Shown: positions 45,286 to 55,147 of the stretch, piece after piece
Position numbering within the stretch: position 1 is the stretch's first letter
Layout of the letters: each line of letters begins with the position of its first letter
NCBI GenBank assembly: GCA_958450365.1
Contig: CAUEEP010000736.1
Location: 1,485,501 to 1,549,500, forward strand
Source of the DNA: Mesorhabditis belari
Lineage: Eukaryota; Nematoda; Chromadorea; Rhabditida; Rhabditidae
Reading direction: 5' to 3'
DNA: 64,000 nucleotides
Translations under genes and position numbers: made by a program
Notes under the pieces: model-generated
Databases searched by the model: none
What the model was told of the DNA's origin: nothing
The model's input: the letters and a program-made list of their open reading frames with translations, nothing else

Positions 45286-48200
45286 ATGCCGCTAGTGGAT
45301 GTAAATCGGATACTAACTCTACCTGGAATCGTCAACATTGTACAAGTGGTAGGTTTTCTTTTAAAAACTTTACAAAAAACTATATATGAAACTAAAATTA
45401 TATAAAAAAAGCGTTATTCAGAGTCAGTCGGAGTCAGAAAATTCAGATAAAAGCGTTATTTTCAGGCTTGCGGCTTTGCAGCACTCTTTGCCAGTTCATT
45501 CGTTTGGCGTGACACGGACACTTTCTTTCAATTCATCTATAAGGTAAAAAATTCACAAAAAAACACAAAATGAATGACGGAAAGAGAATGAATGACGTTT
45601 AGGGTTTTGGTTGGCAAACGTTGATCGTTTTCATTCTACTCATCACATGGATTTTTGCGATCGCAATGTTACTCAATAATTTGACGGGAAGAGATGTTCA
45701 AGAGACTGTCGGAAAGAGAAGGGTTTGTAATTTCTGTTTTCAAAACAAAAATTCTTATAAATTCTTTATTTAAAGGAATAATTTTATCAATATTTGATGA
45801 AATTTTAAAGAAAAAGACTGCTTTTTGAAAATTTTTGATAATTTTGATACTTTTAATACTTTTGACTATTGTCATTTGGATTGGAAAACAATTTGCATTT
45901 AGAAATGGATGACGTAAATATCAGAAGTTTGCCATAGCTTGCTTCTGACTCTTACGCCGCTTATTTTGAATCTTATAGCCTATCTTATAGCCTATCTTAT
46001 AGTCTATCTTATAGCTTATCTTATAGCTTATCTTATAGTCTATCTTATAGCCTATCTGATAGCCTATCTTATAGCCTATCTTATAGTCTATCTTATAGCC
46101 TATCTTATAGCTTATCTTATAGCTTATCTTATAGCTTATCTTATAGCCATCTTATAGCTTATCTTATAGCTTATCTTATAGCTTATCTTATAGTCTATCT
46201 TATAGCCTATCTTATAGTCTATCTTATAGCTTATCTTATAGTCTATCTTATAGCCTATCTGATAGCCTATCTTATAGCCTATCTTATAGTCTATCTTATA
46301 GCCTATCTTATAGCTTATCTTATAGCTTATCTTATAGCTTATCTTATAGCCTATCTTATAGCTTATCTTATAGCTTATCTTATAGCTTATCTTATAGTCT
46401 ATCTTATAGCCTATCTTATAGTCTATCTTATAGCTTATCTTATAGCTTATCTTATAGTCTATCTTATAGCCTATCTGATAGCCTATCTTATAGCCTATCT
46501 TATAGTCTATCTTATAGCCTATCTTATAGCTTATCTTATAGCTTATCTTATAGCTTATCTTATAGCCTATCTTATAGCTTATCTTATAGCTTATCTTATA
46601 GCTTATCTTATAGTCTATCTTATAGCCTATCTTATAGTCTATCTTATAGTCTATCTTATAGCTTATCTTATAGCCTATCTTATAGCTTATCTTATAGCTT
46701 ATCTTATAGCTTATCTTATAGTCTATCTTATAGCCTATCTTATAGTCTATCTTATAGCTTATCTTATAGCTTATCTTATAGTCTATCTTATAGCCTATCT
46801 GATAGCCTATCTTATAGCCTATCTTATAGCCTACCTTATAGCCTATCTTATAGCTCATTTTCCAAATCACTATTATCAAATCGCTAAATCCTTACGAATA
46901 AAAAAATAAGAGCCTGATTCGCTTAATATTAAATTATATTATGCTTTTTCAGACTCATTTTCTATCTATTCTTTGCGATAAGTTCATAGAACTAAATAGA
47001 AATTGCTTCTTTTGAGCGGAGATTTTACTGGGTCAAGCTTTAACTTTAAATGTAAATTCTATTAAGCAAAGTGAACGGCCTAGAAACACAAGAACCAAAT
47101 TTTTCAAACCGCTTTGTACTAGACAGGGGAAAATTCCAATCTCAACCTGATTCTACTTCCATTTTCTTAGCCGTTTCTTTTCCGATTCCTCTGACATTTT
47201 GTCTACAAGTATAGAATGTCAATTTCTATTTGTAAACAAAATTTTAGAGCAATCGGTCGAGAAACGACCGAGAAAACAAAGGTGGAATTAGGTTCGGATT
47301 GGAATTTTCCCATATGTGTACTGATCTAATCAAACGTCATGCAAGCATTCATCCTATTGAACACAATGCGAGATTATCAAATGGTTAATTATTTAGTTGC
47401 TAATCGTCTACGGAATTTGCCTCGTTTTATTGATAATCTCGGCGTCACTCGAATCGTGGTACTGTGATAAATCAAAGGGGCATTTCTATCATGCGAGATT
47501 TGTCGCAGTGACGGTGAGTTTTGAGATTAAAGTTAAGGCTAAAAGTTAAAAATCAAAATTCAAGGATTTTAAAAGTAAATTAAATCAATTCTAGCAATGA
47601 AAAAACAGAAAGTTAAACACTTTGATGATTAGTCGATTGATTTTAGCTCTGTCAATTTTAAATTAGTTTTTAATGTCATATATACACGTGTCTAATTGTA
47701 GTTGTGTTTGTATATCAATTATCTTTCTTCGTCTACGCTGTTCAATCTGTTTGCATTGTCACTTTTCCTTGTCGGATAAAGTATATATATATGTTGTGTC
47801 CGATTTAGATTTCCGTCCGATTTAGATTACGGTCTATATTGGACGTCCGATTTAGACTCAATCTAAATCGGACGTCTTATATAGATTGAACAATAATATA
47901 AACATGTTTAGTATATGTTCTTAAGCGTTTTCTGTAGTTTTCTGCATTTTTCAAAGGTCTGTTACTGTCTTTTTCTGAAAAGAAAACCCAACTATGAAAT
48001 AATCAATAAAAGACCTTTGAAAATGCAGAAAACTACAGAAAACGCTTAAGAACATATACTAAACATGTTTATATTATTGTTCAATCTATATAAGACGTCC
48101 GATTTAGATTGAGTCGTCCGATATAGACTGTAATCTAAATCGGACGTCCAATCTAAGTTCAATCTAAATCGGACGTCCGATTTAGATTGAATCTAAATCG

Positions 48201-48382
48201 GACGGAAATCTAAATCGGACACAACATATATATATATTTGAATCTTTGAATCAAAGCAACTGAATCAATAACCTATCATTGAAGTCATCTAATTCAATCG
48301 AAATAATTTGTTTCAGATTTTCAATTGGATCCTCGTCGCTTCGTATATCGCCTTGATAGCCCTCACGATGTTCTTTGCTTAA
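45286..48382 (+). CDS. Four-TM MARVEL-like membrane protein, paralogue 3
   Basis: Exons 45286-45348, 45466-45543, 45603-45722, 47397-47513 and 48317-48382, all phase 0, give 147 residues. N terminus: MPLVDVNRILTLPGIVNIVQ, close to the opening of MARVEL domains (x-x-PG-[IV]-x-x-[IV]). Hydrophobic segments: around ACGFAALFASSFVW, LIVFILLITWIFAIAMLL, LLIVYGICLVLLIISASLES and WILVASYIALIALTMFF. GFGWQ opens exon 3, as in paralogue 1. Intron 3 (45723-47396) holds an 890-bp 12-bp minisatellite and intron 4 a 433-bp palindrome. The reading frame is intact. Transcription must cross about 2.5 kb of repeat-rich intron for a 444-nt message. The duplicated first exon upstream (44523) could serve as an alternative but broken start. 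Confidence 0.83.
45968..46858. repeat. 12-bp minisatellite (CTTATAGCCTAT), about 74 copies, in MARVEL-like gene 3 intron 3
   Basis: Units alternate among CTTATAGCCTAT, CTTATAGTCTAT, CTTATAGCTTAT and CTGATAGCCTAT. A longer order recurs: the CTGATAG unit, always in the same neighbourhood, returns near 46057, 46260, 46470 and 46800, showing amplification of multi-unit blocks. The 12-bp period and lack of stops on the minus strand create a spurious 247-codon frame. Confidence 0.95.
47793..48225. mobile_element. Palindromic element (433 bp) in MARVEL-like gene 3 intron 4
   Basis: Arms start GTTGTGTCCGATTTAGATTT and carry many GTCCGATTTAGAT blocks in both orientations, then a perfect inner arm (TTTAGTATATGTTCTTAAGC, TTTTCTGTAGTTTTCTGCAT). 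TATATATATAT lies outside both ends. The centre is near 48000. No coding. Confidence 0.85.
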
Positions 48383-48581
48383 TTGAGATCAATTTTTCAC
48401 AATTCTAGATTTCTTACGTTAAATTTTGATTCACAATTTTCTTTCCATTAGATTCATGCAGTCTTTATAGTTTTTTTTTCAGTTTTGTTTCCATAAAAAA
48501 AGAATTCTTTATCAAATTACTATACTATTAAAAAGATCTATAATTTCTCTAGAAAAATGGCTTTTAAATGGCTTTTAAATG

Positions 48582-48645
48582 GCTTTGCAGACGATTCCTA
48601 GATACAAGTGAGTCAGAAACTGTTTAAATATATATTTTTGTTTCC
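48582..48645 (+). pseudogene. Fragment of the seven-TM receptor gene (exon 4 end and donor)
   Basis: GCTTTGCAGACGATTCCTAG through GATACAAGTGAGTCAGAAAC and the start of the intron is an exact copy of 51664-51720. It is embedded between two copies of a local repeat of about 100 bp (AAGAATTCTTTATCAA, TATACTATTAAAAAGATC at 48500 and 48655), which looks like the scar of a repair-type insertion. Confidence 0.8.
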
Positions 48646-48879
48646 TTAAAAAAAAGAATTCTTTATCAAGTGACTATACTATTAAAAAGATCTATAATTT
48701 CTTTAGAAAAATGGCTTTTAAACGAAAGCTTAAACTTTACCTCAACTCGGTAAACATTTTATATAAAATTTTCAATTATTTTTAAAAAATCGCTGAACTT
48801 TTGAAATTTTACAAATTTATATAATCAAATATGCTTTATCTTTTTTAGTTTTGTATAAAAATAGATTTGTATTAAAGAA

Positions 48880-49065
48880 AGTATCCAAATTGTGACTTTG
48901 GAAGGCATCCAAGCAGACTTTGGAAGGCATTTCTTAAAGAAAGTATTCAAATTGTGACTTTGGAAGGCATCCAAGCAGACTTTGCAAGGCATTTCTTAAA
49001 GAAATTATCCAAATTGTGACTTTGGAAGGCATCCAAGCAGACTTTGCAAGGCATTTCTGTACATA
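48880..49065. repeat. Three tandem units of about 62 bp
   Basis: Units contain CCAAATTGTGACTTTGGAAG and GCATCCAAGCAGACTTTG. They give an open frame at 49016 that has no family match I can recognise. Confidence 0.8.
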
Positions 49066-49503
49066 CGAAACTTTTAGAAGTGAAATTTCAATATATAACA
49101 AAGCAGTGAAATATCAATCCAAGCAGTTTTCAGTGCTCGTCTTTGTGCCTTTGAAAATTCACAAAAAGAATTATTTCCAAGACTTTCACAAAAGCCATTT
49201 TATAGAGAAATATTTAACCTTTTTAATAGTTTAGATAGAAATTTTGTTAGTGGCGTTTGGTAAAAAAAATTATAAAAACTTATGCATCAACATAATATTT
49301 TCCTATTTCTTTCTTTTCTACCAATTCTAATTCAAATTTTTTGACATAACTTGCAAAGAGCTTACTTGAAATAATGAAAAATCCATTCTTTATAAATCGA
49401 ATCCAATCTTTTAGTAATTTTTAATAAAATTTGAAGGTTTTTAAGACCTTTACGGTTAACGGCGGGGCAAGTTTTTTTTGGCCAACTTCCATCCCGCTTT
49501 TGA

Positions 49504-49713
49504 TACCGTATTTCCTCTAATAAACGCCCCCCCGCCCCCGCTCGTTCTCAGCTCCATTTTGAGATATTTTTATGTTTAATAAACCAAAAGATAGCCCTTA
49601 ATGTCTTCTATCTTTTGGTATATTAAACATAATAATATCTCAAAATGGGGCGGGGGGGGGGGGGGGGCTGGGGGGGGGGGGGAGGGGGGGCGTTTATTAG
49701 AGGAAATACGGTA
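49504..49713. mobile_element. TIR element, family R, with poly-G arm (210 bp)
   Basis: Ends TACCGTATTTCCTCTAATAA and TTATTAGAGGAAATACGGTA, then a run of C in the left arm and a run of G in the right (about 49648-49692). Inner arms pair through TTTGAGATATTTTTATGTTT and TAAACATAATAATATCTCAA. Same outer 10 bases as families P, P' and Q but a different interior. The long G run may be over- or under-called in assembly. Confidence 0.85.
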
Positions 49714-50023
49714 GGTTTTTGTTAAGAACTTTTGATAAAACAAATAGTTTCTGAAAGCTGACGTTCTAAGCTATCGAAATCTTATTAAAACTTTTTGATC
49801 TGACAAGTTTAAGGTACATGAAAATGAGCTGCAAGTTGGCCAAAAAACTTGCCTCTCCCCCGTTATCCGTAAAGCACCGAGAAATCTTTTTAAAATAAAA
49901 TGCGAATAAATTTCTGTACATAAGAAACTTTTAGAAGTTAAATTTCAATACATAACAAAGCATTGAACCTAAAATCTCAAATCTTTGTCTTTAAAACTCA
50001 CAAGTTCTTGTTTTTGTAAACAT

Positions 50024-50205
50024 TAGCTTTTTTTTGAAGATTTTTGTTGAATGTTTAGTATCAAAATAAAGCTGATAAACTAGGCTTTTTGATAGAAAAA
50101 GTTTCAGATTGCTAACAAGTTTCAGTGCGCTGATATGACTGGTCAAACTTAGAGCCACGTTAAGCCTCGTTAACAAGTCTAGCGATGAGCAAAAACTGGA
50201 TCAAA
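50024..50205. repeat. Dispersed repeat W, copy 1
   Basis: Nearly identical to 53215-53396 (GATTTTTGTTGAATGTTTAG, CAGTGCGCTGATATGACTGG, AGAGCCACGTTAAGCCTCGT). An inverted, shorter copy lies at 53005-53110. Minus-strand frames in both copies give similar peptides but no recognisable domain. Confidence 0.8.
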
Positions 50206-50911
50206 ACTCAAAAACACCCCGTTATCCGTAAAGCTTTTTAAAATAAAATGCGAATAAATTTATGTACATAAGAAACTTGTTAAACTTCAATAAATAACAA
50301 AGCATTGAACCCAAAATCTCAAAATCTTTGTCTTTAAAACTCACAAGTTCTTGTTTCTGTAAACATTGGCTTTCAAAATTACCAAAAACAAACATAATCT
50401 TTCTTTTTAAACGCAGAATTTCGTGTTTTCTTTGAACAATCAGAATTCAAAGTCTTTGGGTATCTTTAGCTTGAAAATAACATTGAAAAAGCTTTCAAAG
50501 CTTTCAAAAAAAGAGATAGAAGCTTTGATTCTATTTGGGCAAAAAGCAAAAAGCAGAAGAGAAACGAGATGTGAGAAAGGAGTAGTTTTTTCCGCTTTTG
50601 TGGCTTTCTCTTTGGCCTCCAGGGCTCCTCGTCGGCCTTATGGCCTCCTCCTTCTCTCACAGCCAAACATTGACTGGAAGAGCACACGCTATCCCCTTTC
50701 CCCTTTCCCCTTTACCCAAATTGACCTTCTTTTTTACTCTTTTTTTAGTCTTGAATACTAACAACTGATACTCAATTCTATTTCTGATCACTTTTTTAGT
50801 ATTCTTTTTGCATTAAATCGATCAAATCGCTTCACTACTATGTGTGAAAATTTGCAATATTTTTATTTTCTAAAAATTGAGTGATTTTTCCATAAATTTA
50901 TCCAATTTTCA

Positions 50912-53900
50912 ATGGAGTTTCAACTTTTTGATTCAAAAAATAATGTGAGTCAAGGAAATTGTCCATTGCATAACGATGATCCATATTCATGGTGAGTTTT
51001 AGATAATGATTATCATTACAGGAAAACCCAAATCATTTTCTGAGAATCACGAACTTTTGATGGGCTTTTGAAGCCAAATCTGAAGTAAAGCTAGAGCTGA
51101 AGTAAAGCTAGAGCTGAAGCAAAGCCAGAGCTGAAGCAAAGCCAGAGCTGAAGTAAAGCTAGAGTTGAAGTAAAGCCAGAGCTGAAGTAAAGCTAGAGCT
51201 GAAGTAAAGCTGACCTAGCATTGACTGTAAAAATCGTTCTTTAAACAACTCTCGTAACTTTAACCAAAAAAAATGTATTTATTGGAAACATAGGATTCTA
51301 AACTTACTCGAAGGACTCCTCGCTTTAACAGGATTGGCGTTAAACTGTCCATTAATTGCTGTCACTCACACGATCTCCACAATTCCACTGACTCAAAAAA
51401 GATTCTTGGTAAATATCAAAGAAACTTTGACAATCCTTAACAATTTAGACCTCACAAATCATCAACTTTGTTTTTCTTTCTGCTTTTCAATTAGCAAGAA
51501 GCATCTATTTATTGCTAGCCATTTACAGGTACAATTTTATTTCACACTTTTCCTTTTTAACTTTAGTCCCTGCTTAAACTTGGTCAATACAATTAATTGC
51601 AAGCTACAAGAATTTCCTCTTCTATTTTTCTATGTTCACTCGGCTCTTTTGGTGCTGATCGTTGCTTTGCAGACGATTCCTAGATACAAGTGAGTCAGAA
51701 ACTGTTTAAATATATATTTTTTAACATTTTACCCATAAAAACTGTCAAATAGTTTCCAGAAAAGAAGCTTATTTCTCCAGAAAATGCAAATTCTACTAGA
51801 AATTTTTAGAATTCAGGATTGACTAGAGAAAAGCACGAATTCATGGTGAGCTTTTGTCTACACTTTATAGAGTCCGATATGAGGAATCTGAATCTGAATC
51901 CGAAATCAAAATCAACCAAATGATTTTTCAGACGTGTAAAAATTCAATCAAAAATTTGTAGAAAAGTCAGAATCAAAAAAATTGAAATTAAAAAAATCTA
52001 AGCTGATGCTTTAAAGGGCTCTTTGCCAAGGCCGCTTTTAGGAGGGTAGTGGCCCAGTGGATAACTCATCAGGGTGCCACACAGCGGGTGAGAGTTCGGT
52101 TCCTCTTTGAGCTTTTTGTTCCTTTTTCTTTTGGAATAACTTCTAACATTTTCAAGCTTTCTTTAATGGCTGAAATCGAGTTAGAAAACTCGGGTGAGAA
52201 AAGGACTAGTCTTGCAAGAAAAAGAAAAATCTATGAAAAGTATGTTCCTAATTTTGACCATAAATACATGCAAAGACAAGAACTGAGTCACAAAGTTCCC
52301 GTCAGTGATCTTAATTGGAACACTAGAACAATTATAGAATAAAGAATAAAAGCCTTTTAGTTTAGTTAATTATAAAATAAAGACTAAACGCTTTTAGTGC
52401 TAAGATTAACAAACACGATTTCCTCTCAACGTCATGTTCGGTCTGGCAAGCGTGTGTTATCATTAGTGCTGCTGCAATCACTTTATTTTTCACCGCTTTC
52501 GATACGGATCTAGAAGCTGAAACAATGACCAAAGTAATATTAATACATTTATTGTTAGTTTAAAGGCTTAAAGACAGTTTAAAGGCTTAAAGGCAATTTA
52601 AATTTCAGTGCTCTTTGCTTCTTGCAGTTCGCGAAACCGAGTTGGCTTTTTTATTAATCACTGCACTTATTTCTTTGTATACTGTAGCAGGTAAGAGGTT
52701 TAAAATCGATTTATTAACTTTATTAACATCCGTTTAGTTGCCACAATTTCCATAGTAGCCACAAATCGGCTTGGAGAAAAGACAAGATCAACAAATTTAC
52801 TATTCGCGTTAAAAGATGTCTTATTACCAGGTAAGTTTTGAGATTTGACTCACTCAATCACAAATTTCACTAAAGATGAATTTTAGAAAGTGTTGCTTGG
52901 CAAATTAGTCTCATCGCTTCGGGAGCTGTCATTTTGTATCGATACGTTTTTGTGATTGATTGCATAGCGGTGAGTTGACATGGCTAACGATATTTTCGGG
53001 GTTACTCCCTTTCGGACAGTCACATCAGCGCACTGAAACTTGTTAGCAATTTGAAATTCTTTCTATCAAAAAGCCTAGTTTATCAGCTTTATTTTGATAC
53101 CAAAAATTCAGTAAAATTCTTTAAAATAATACTCAAAAAATCATCTTAAAACTTAAAATTACTACCCTAGGCCTGGGTAAGGCCTCTTAAGTATCGATAA
53201 CTTTTTAAAGTACTTTTTTTGAAGATTTTTGTTGAATGTTTAGTATCAAAATAAAGCTGATAAACTAGGCTTTTTGATAGAAAAAGTTTCAGATTGTGAA
53301 CAAGTTTCAGTGCGCTGATATGACTGGTCAAACTTAGAGCCACGTTAAGCCTCGTTAACAAGTCTAGCGATGAGCAAAAACTGGATCAGAACTCAAAAGC
53401 TCAAAATCCTGTTTAATCAAGTAAACTAAATCCAATTTAGAAGTCAAGAATTGGTTTGGTTTTTGTTTGTTTTCAGTTTTGCGTATAAATCGATCATTTT
53501 AGTGTGTGAATTCCTTGCTTGAACTCTCCTTTATCCTTCTTCCACTCATCATCACCGTCATGCATCCAATTTTGACAATTTGGTTGGTTTAATATTTGAA
53601 TAAATAAGTAATAGATAGTAATATATAAAATTTGAAGCTGTATTACCTTTTAAAAATTGCTGCAAGCCTATTCGAAAGATCAAAACTTTCAGGAACATTC
53701 CCGCTTTCAGAGACGCGGTGAGCCTTGTATTTCCAGTGATTGGAAATGTTTTGCCCGAGGTAGAAAACAATCAAATCTTTTACTTATTCTGTTTTCACAA
53801 TTCAATAGCTAATGTTATCCATTTCTAGTATCAACCAATCCCCGAGCTCCCACGAAGTCAGAGCCATCTTCCATGCACTCCAAAAATCTTTCAATACCGA

Positions 53901-53954
53901 CCAAATCTCAACAAAAAGGCCACAATTGTAAAAAATAACGTTGAAGAGTTGTAA
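50912..53954 (+). CDS. Seven-transmembrane receptor, nematode chemoreceptor-like, 11 exons
   Basis: Exons: 50912-50991, 51294-51408, 51449-51528, 51567-51689, 52398-52533, 52609-52690, 52738-52830, 52887-52969, 53503-53582, 53693-53759, 53829-53954. They join in frame as 354 residues plus stop. Seven hydrophobic segments are seen, around NLLEGLLALTGLALN, INFVFLSAFQLARSIYLLLA, LLFFYVHSALLVLIVAL, VIISAAAITLFFTAF, LAFLLITALISLYTVAVATI, WQISLIASGAVILYRYVFVI and LSFILLPLIITVMHPILTIW. The short N terminus has an N-glycosylation-type NVS and the C tail is about 65 residues. The HPxLxIWxxPxxR motif after the last segment resembles nematode chemoreceptors of the Sra superfamily; the exact family is unsure. 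Its role would be ligand sensing through a G protein. Intron 4 holds a tRNA-like element and intron 8 repeat W in both orientations. AATAAA (53954-53959) overlaps the stop codon. Confidence 0.8.
51070..51215. repeat. 17-bp tandem repeat in receptor intron 1 (GAGCTGAAGTAAAGCTA)
   Basis: Eight or so units with GCAAAGCCA variants, between exons 1 and 2. Confidence 0.85.
52041..52108 (+). ncRNA. tRNA-like element in receptor intron 4
   Basis: The A-box-like string TAGTGGCCCAGTGGATAACT is followed at tRNA spacing by a B-box-like GAGTTCGGTTCC (52092-52103) and a T-rich tail. The middle stem is poor. It is a degenerate tRNA-derived element rather than a functional tRNA. Confidence 0.55.
53005..53396. 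repeat. Repeat W pair in inverted orientation, receptor intron 8
   Basis: 53005-53110 (CACATCAGCGCACTGAAACT, AAGCCTAGTTTATCAGCTTT) is the inverse of 53215-53310. Between them lies about 100 bp of other sequence. The pair would form a hairpin of about 100 bp in the pre-mRNA. Confidence 0.8.
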
Positions 53955-54299
53955 ATAAATCGATTTGCTTTAAAAAAACGGAATTTTCAGTTCTTCTTTG
54001 TTATTCGAGTTTTGGAATTGAAAACTTGAGTTTTTTTGAAGTTTTCTGAAGCAAATCCGTGTCAGAACTTCATAAAAAGCTAGTTTTAAAGTCAAATTCT
54101 TAAATCATAAACTTTTTTTGCAAAAACTGTTCATTTTTCTATTGATCATCATTATATTCTTTTTAAAAAATATAAACTTGCATATAAAATAAGGTAAAAC
54201 TCAAAGAAGTAACAAGAAAAATCTCAAAAATCTTTTAAACTTTCAAATTACAAATTTACAGCTGAAGATCTTCTTTCCATCTAAAAAGCAAAAATCGTT

Positions 54300-54610
54300 A
54301 CGTAAACGGTTCTTTGTGCGACCGCGTAATCGCTTTTCTCTGACCCTTAAAACCCCCGGGTACAAATAGCTTCTCTTTAAACCATCAACAAAGTAAGCTT
54401 TGGCTAGGTGTTCTTTGTGTGCATGCACAATCGCTCTCGATCTGGCACACACCCCAGTTAGCTATTCCCTTTTCGACCTCGTATAATAGTGAGCTATCGA
54501 AATTTCCCGTTTTCCCGTTTAGATAGGTGTTCTTTGTACACGCGGACAATCGCTCTCGATCTGGCACACGCTCCTGATAGATAGCTATTCCCTTTATTCC
54601 CCTAAACGAG
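54300..54610. repeat. Repeat X, three diverged tandem units
   Basis: Three units share GTTCTTTGTG, then CAATCGCTCTCGATCTGGCA or CGTAATCGCTTTTCTCTGAC, and AGCTATTCCCTTT. Open frames here on both strands are shadows of the repeat. Confidence 0.65.
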
Positions 54611-54979
54611 AGGGAGCGTTGATGGACCGAGCCGATTGTAATCCCTTTGGCGCGCTCAAACCCCAGCCCAATTCCCGCCATAATTTTACTGCTTTTCCAC
54701 AAATTTTACTTAACGGGCATCCCAATTTCCCATATAATTCCCTCCATTATTTGCAAAAGTTTAGCTTACGCGATTATCTGGAAAATCTCTCTGTATTCAC
54801 TCTCAATTGTGTCACGCTGCATAAAAATAAGTAAAATTGCTCGGGGGAAATTGTTAAACGTTTATATTTGATGAAAATTTACAGTTTATAACTGAAAAAA
54901 TACAGCTAGATAGCTCTGATTGCGATTTTAAGCCACTCCCGACTCTCGCCACGAAACTCCGCTTACTGTAACTAAATGC

Positions 54980-54985
54980 TGACGT
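54980..54985 (+). promoter_or_regulatory. Candidate unfolded-protein-response core (TGACGT) upstream of HYOU1
   Basis: TGACGT matches the core of XBP1/ATF6-type response elements and lies 163 bp before the HYOU1 ATG, a plausible place for an ER-stress-induced chaperone gene. A six-base match is weak evidence; no full ERSE (CCAAT-N9-CCACG) was found. Confidence 0.25.
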
Positions 54986-55099
54986 TCTTCAAACAACGTT
55001 GCTTTAGGACTTGTAGTCTGAATAGGTGGCCGGATTTATTAGACATAAATCTAATTTATTACTTCTTACAAAGCTTTTGATAAAGTTGAAAATTTTTTT

Positions 55100-55132
55100 C
55101 CTGATTTCTTTTTTTGATTTTAGAGATTTTAG
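55100..55132 (+). promoter_or_regulatory. Probable trans-splice acceptor of HYOU1
   Basis: A T-rich tract ends TTTTGATTTTAG (AG at 55122-55123), followed by a second TTTTAG (AG at 55131-55132), 15-24 bp before the ATG. This is typical of spliced-leader acceptor spacing in nematodes. Inference from motif. Confidence 0.5.
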
Positions 55133-55147
55133 AGATTGGAGATTCCA

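Larger units (their letters stand above)
48383..50911. other. Intergenic stretch between MARVEL-like gene 3 and the receptor gene
   Basis: No complete gene is seen. It contains a fragment of the receptor gene (48582-48645), a repeat of about 62 bp (48880-49065), a mariner end remnant (49270-49296), the family R element (49504-49713) and repeat W copies. An open frame at 50423-50761 has no recognisable domain. Confidence 0.5.

Noticed and set aside
46136..46879. 247-codon minus-strand open frame with a YKI-type repeat
   Set aside because: It is wholly within the 12-bp CTTATAGCCTAT satellite; a 12-bp period without stops keeps a frame open by chance, and it lies in an intron of a real + strand gene.
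50423..50761. 112-codon frame upstream of the receptor gene
   Set aside because: Low-complexity Lys/Ser start and C/T-rich tail, no domain, no splice support.
51334..51693. Single 119-codon frame through receptor exons 2-4
   Set aside because: The introns 51409-51448 and 51529-51566 leave the frame open by chance. The spliced reading gives proper membrane helices, and the read-through version does not.
54385..54702. 105-codon minus-strand frame
   Set aside because: Covers the tandem repeat X units; the composition follows the repeat.
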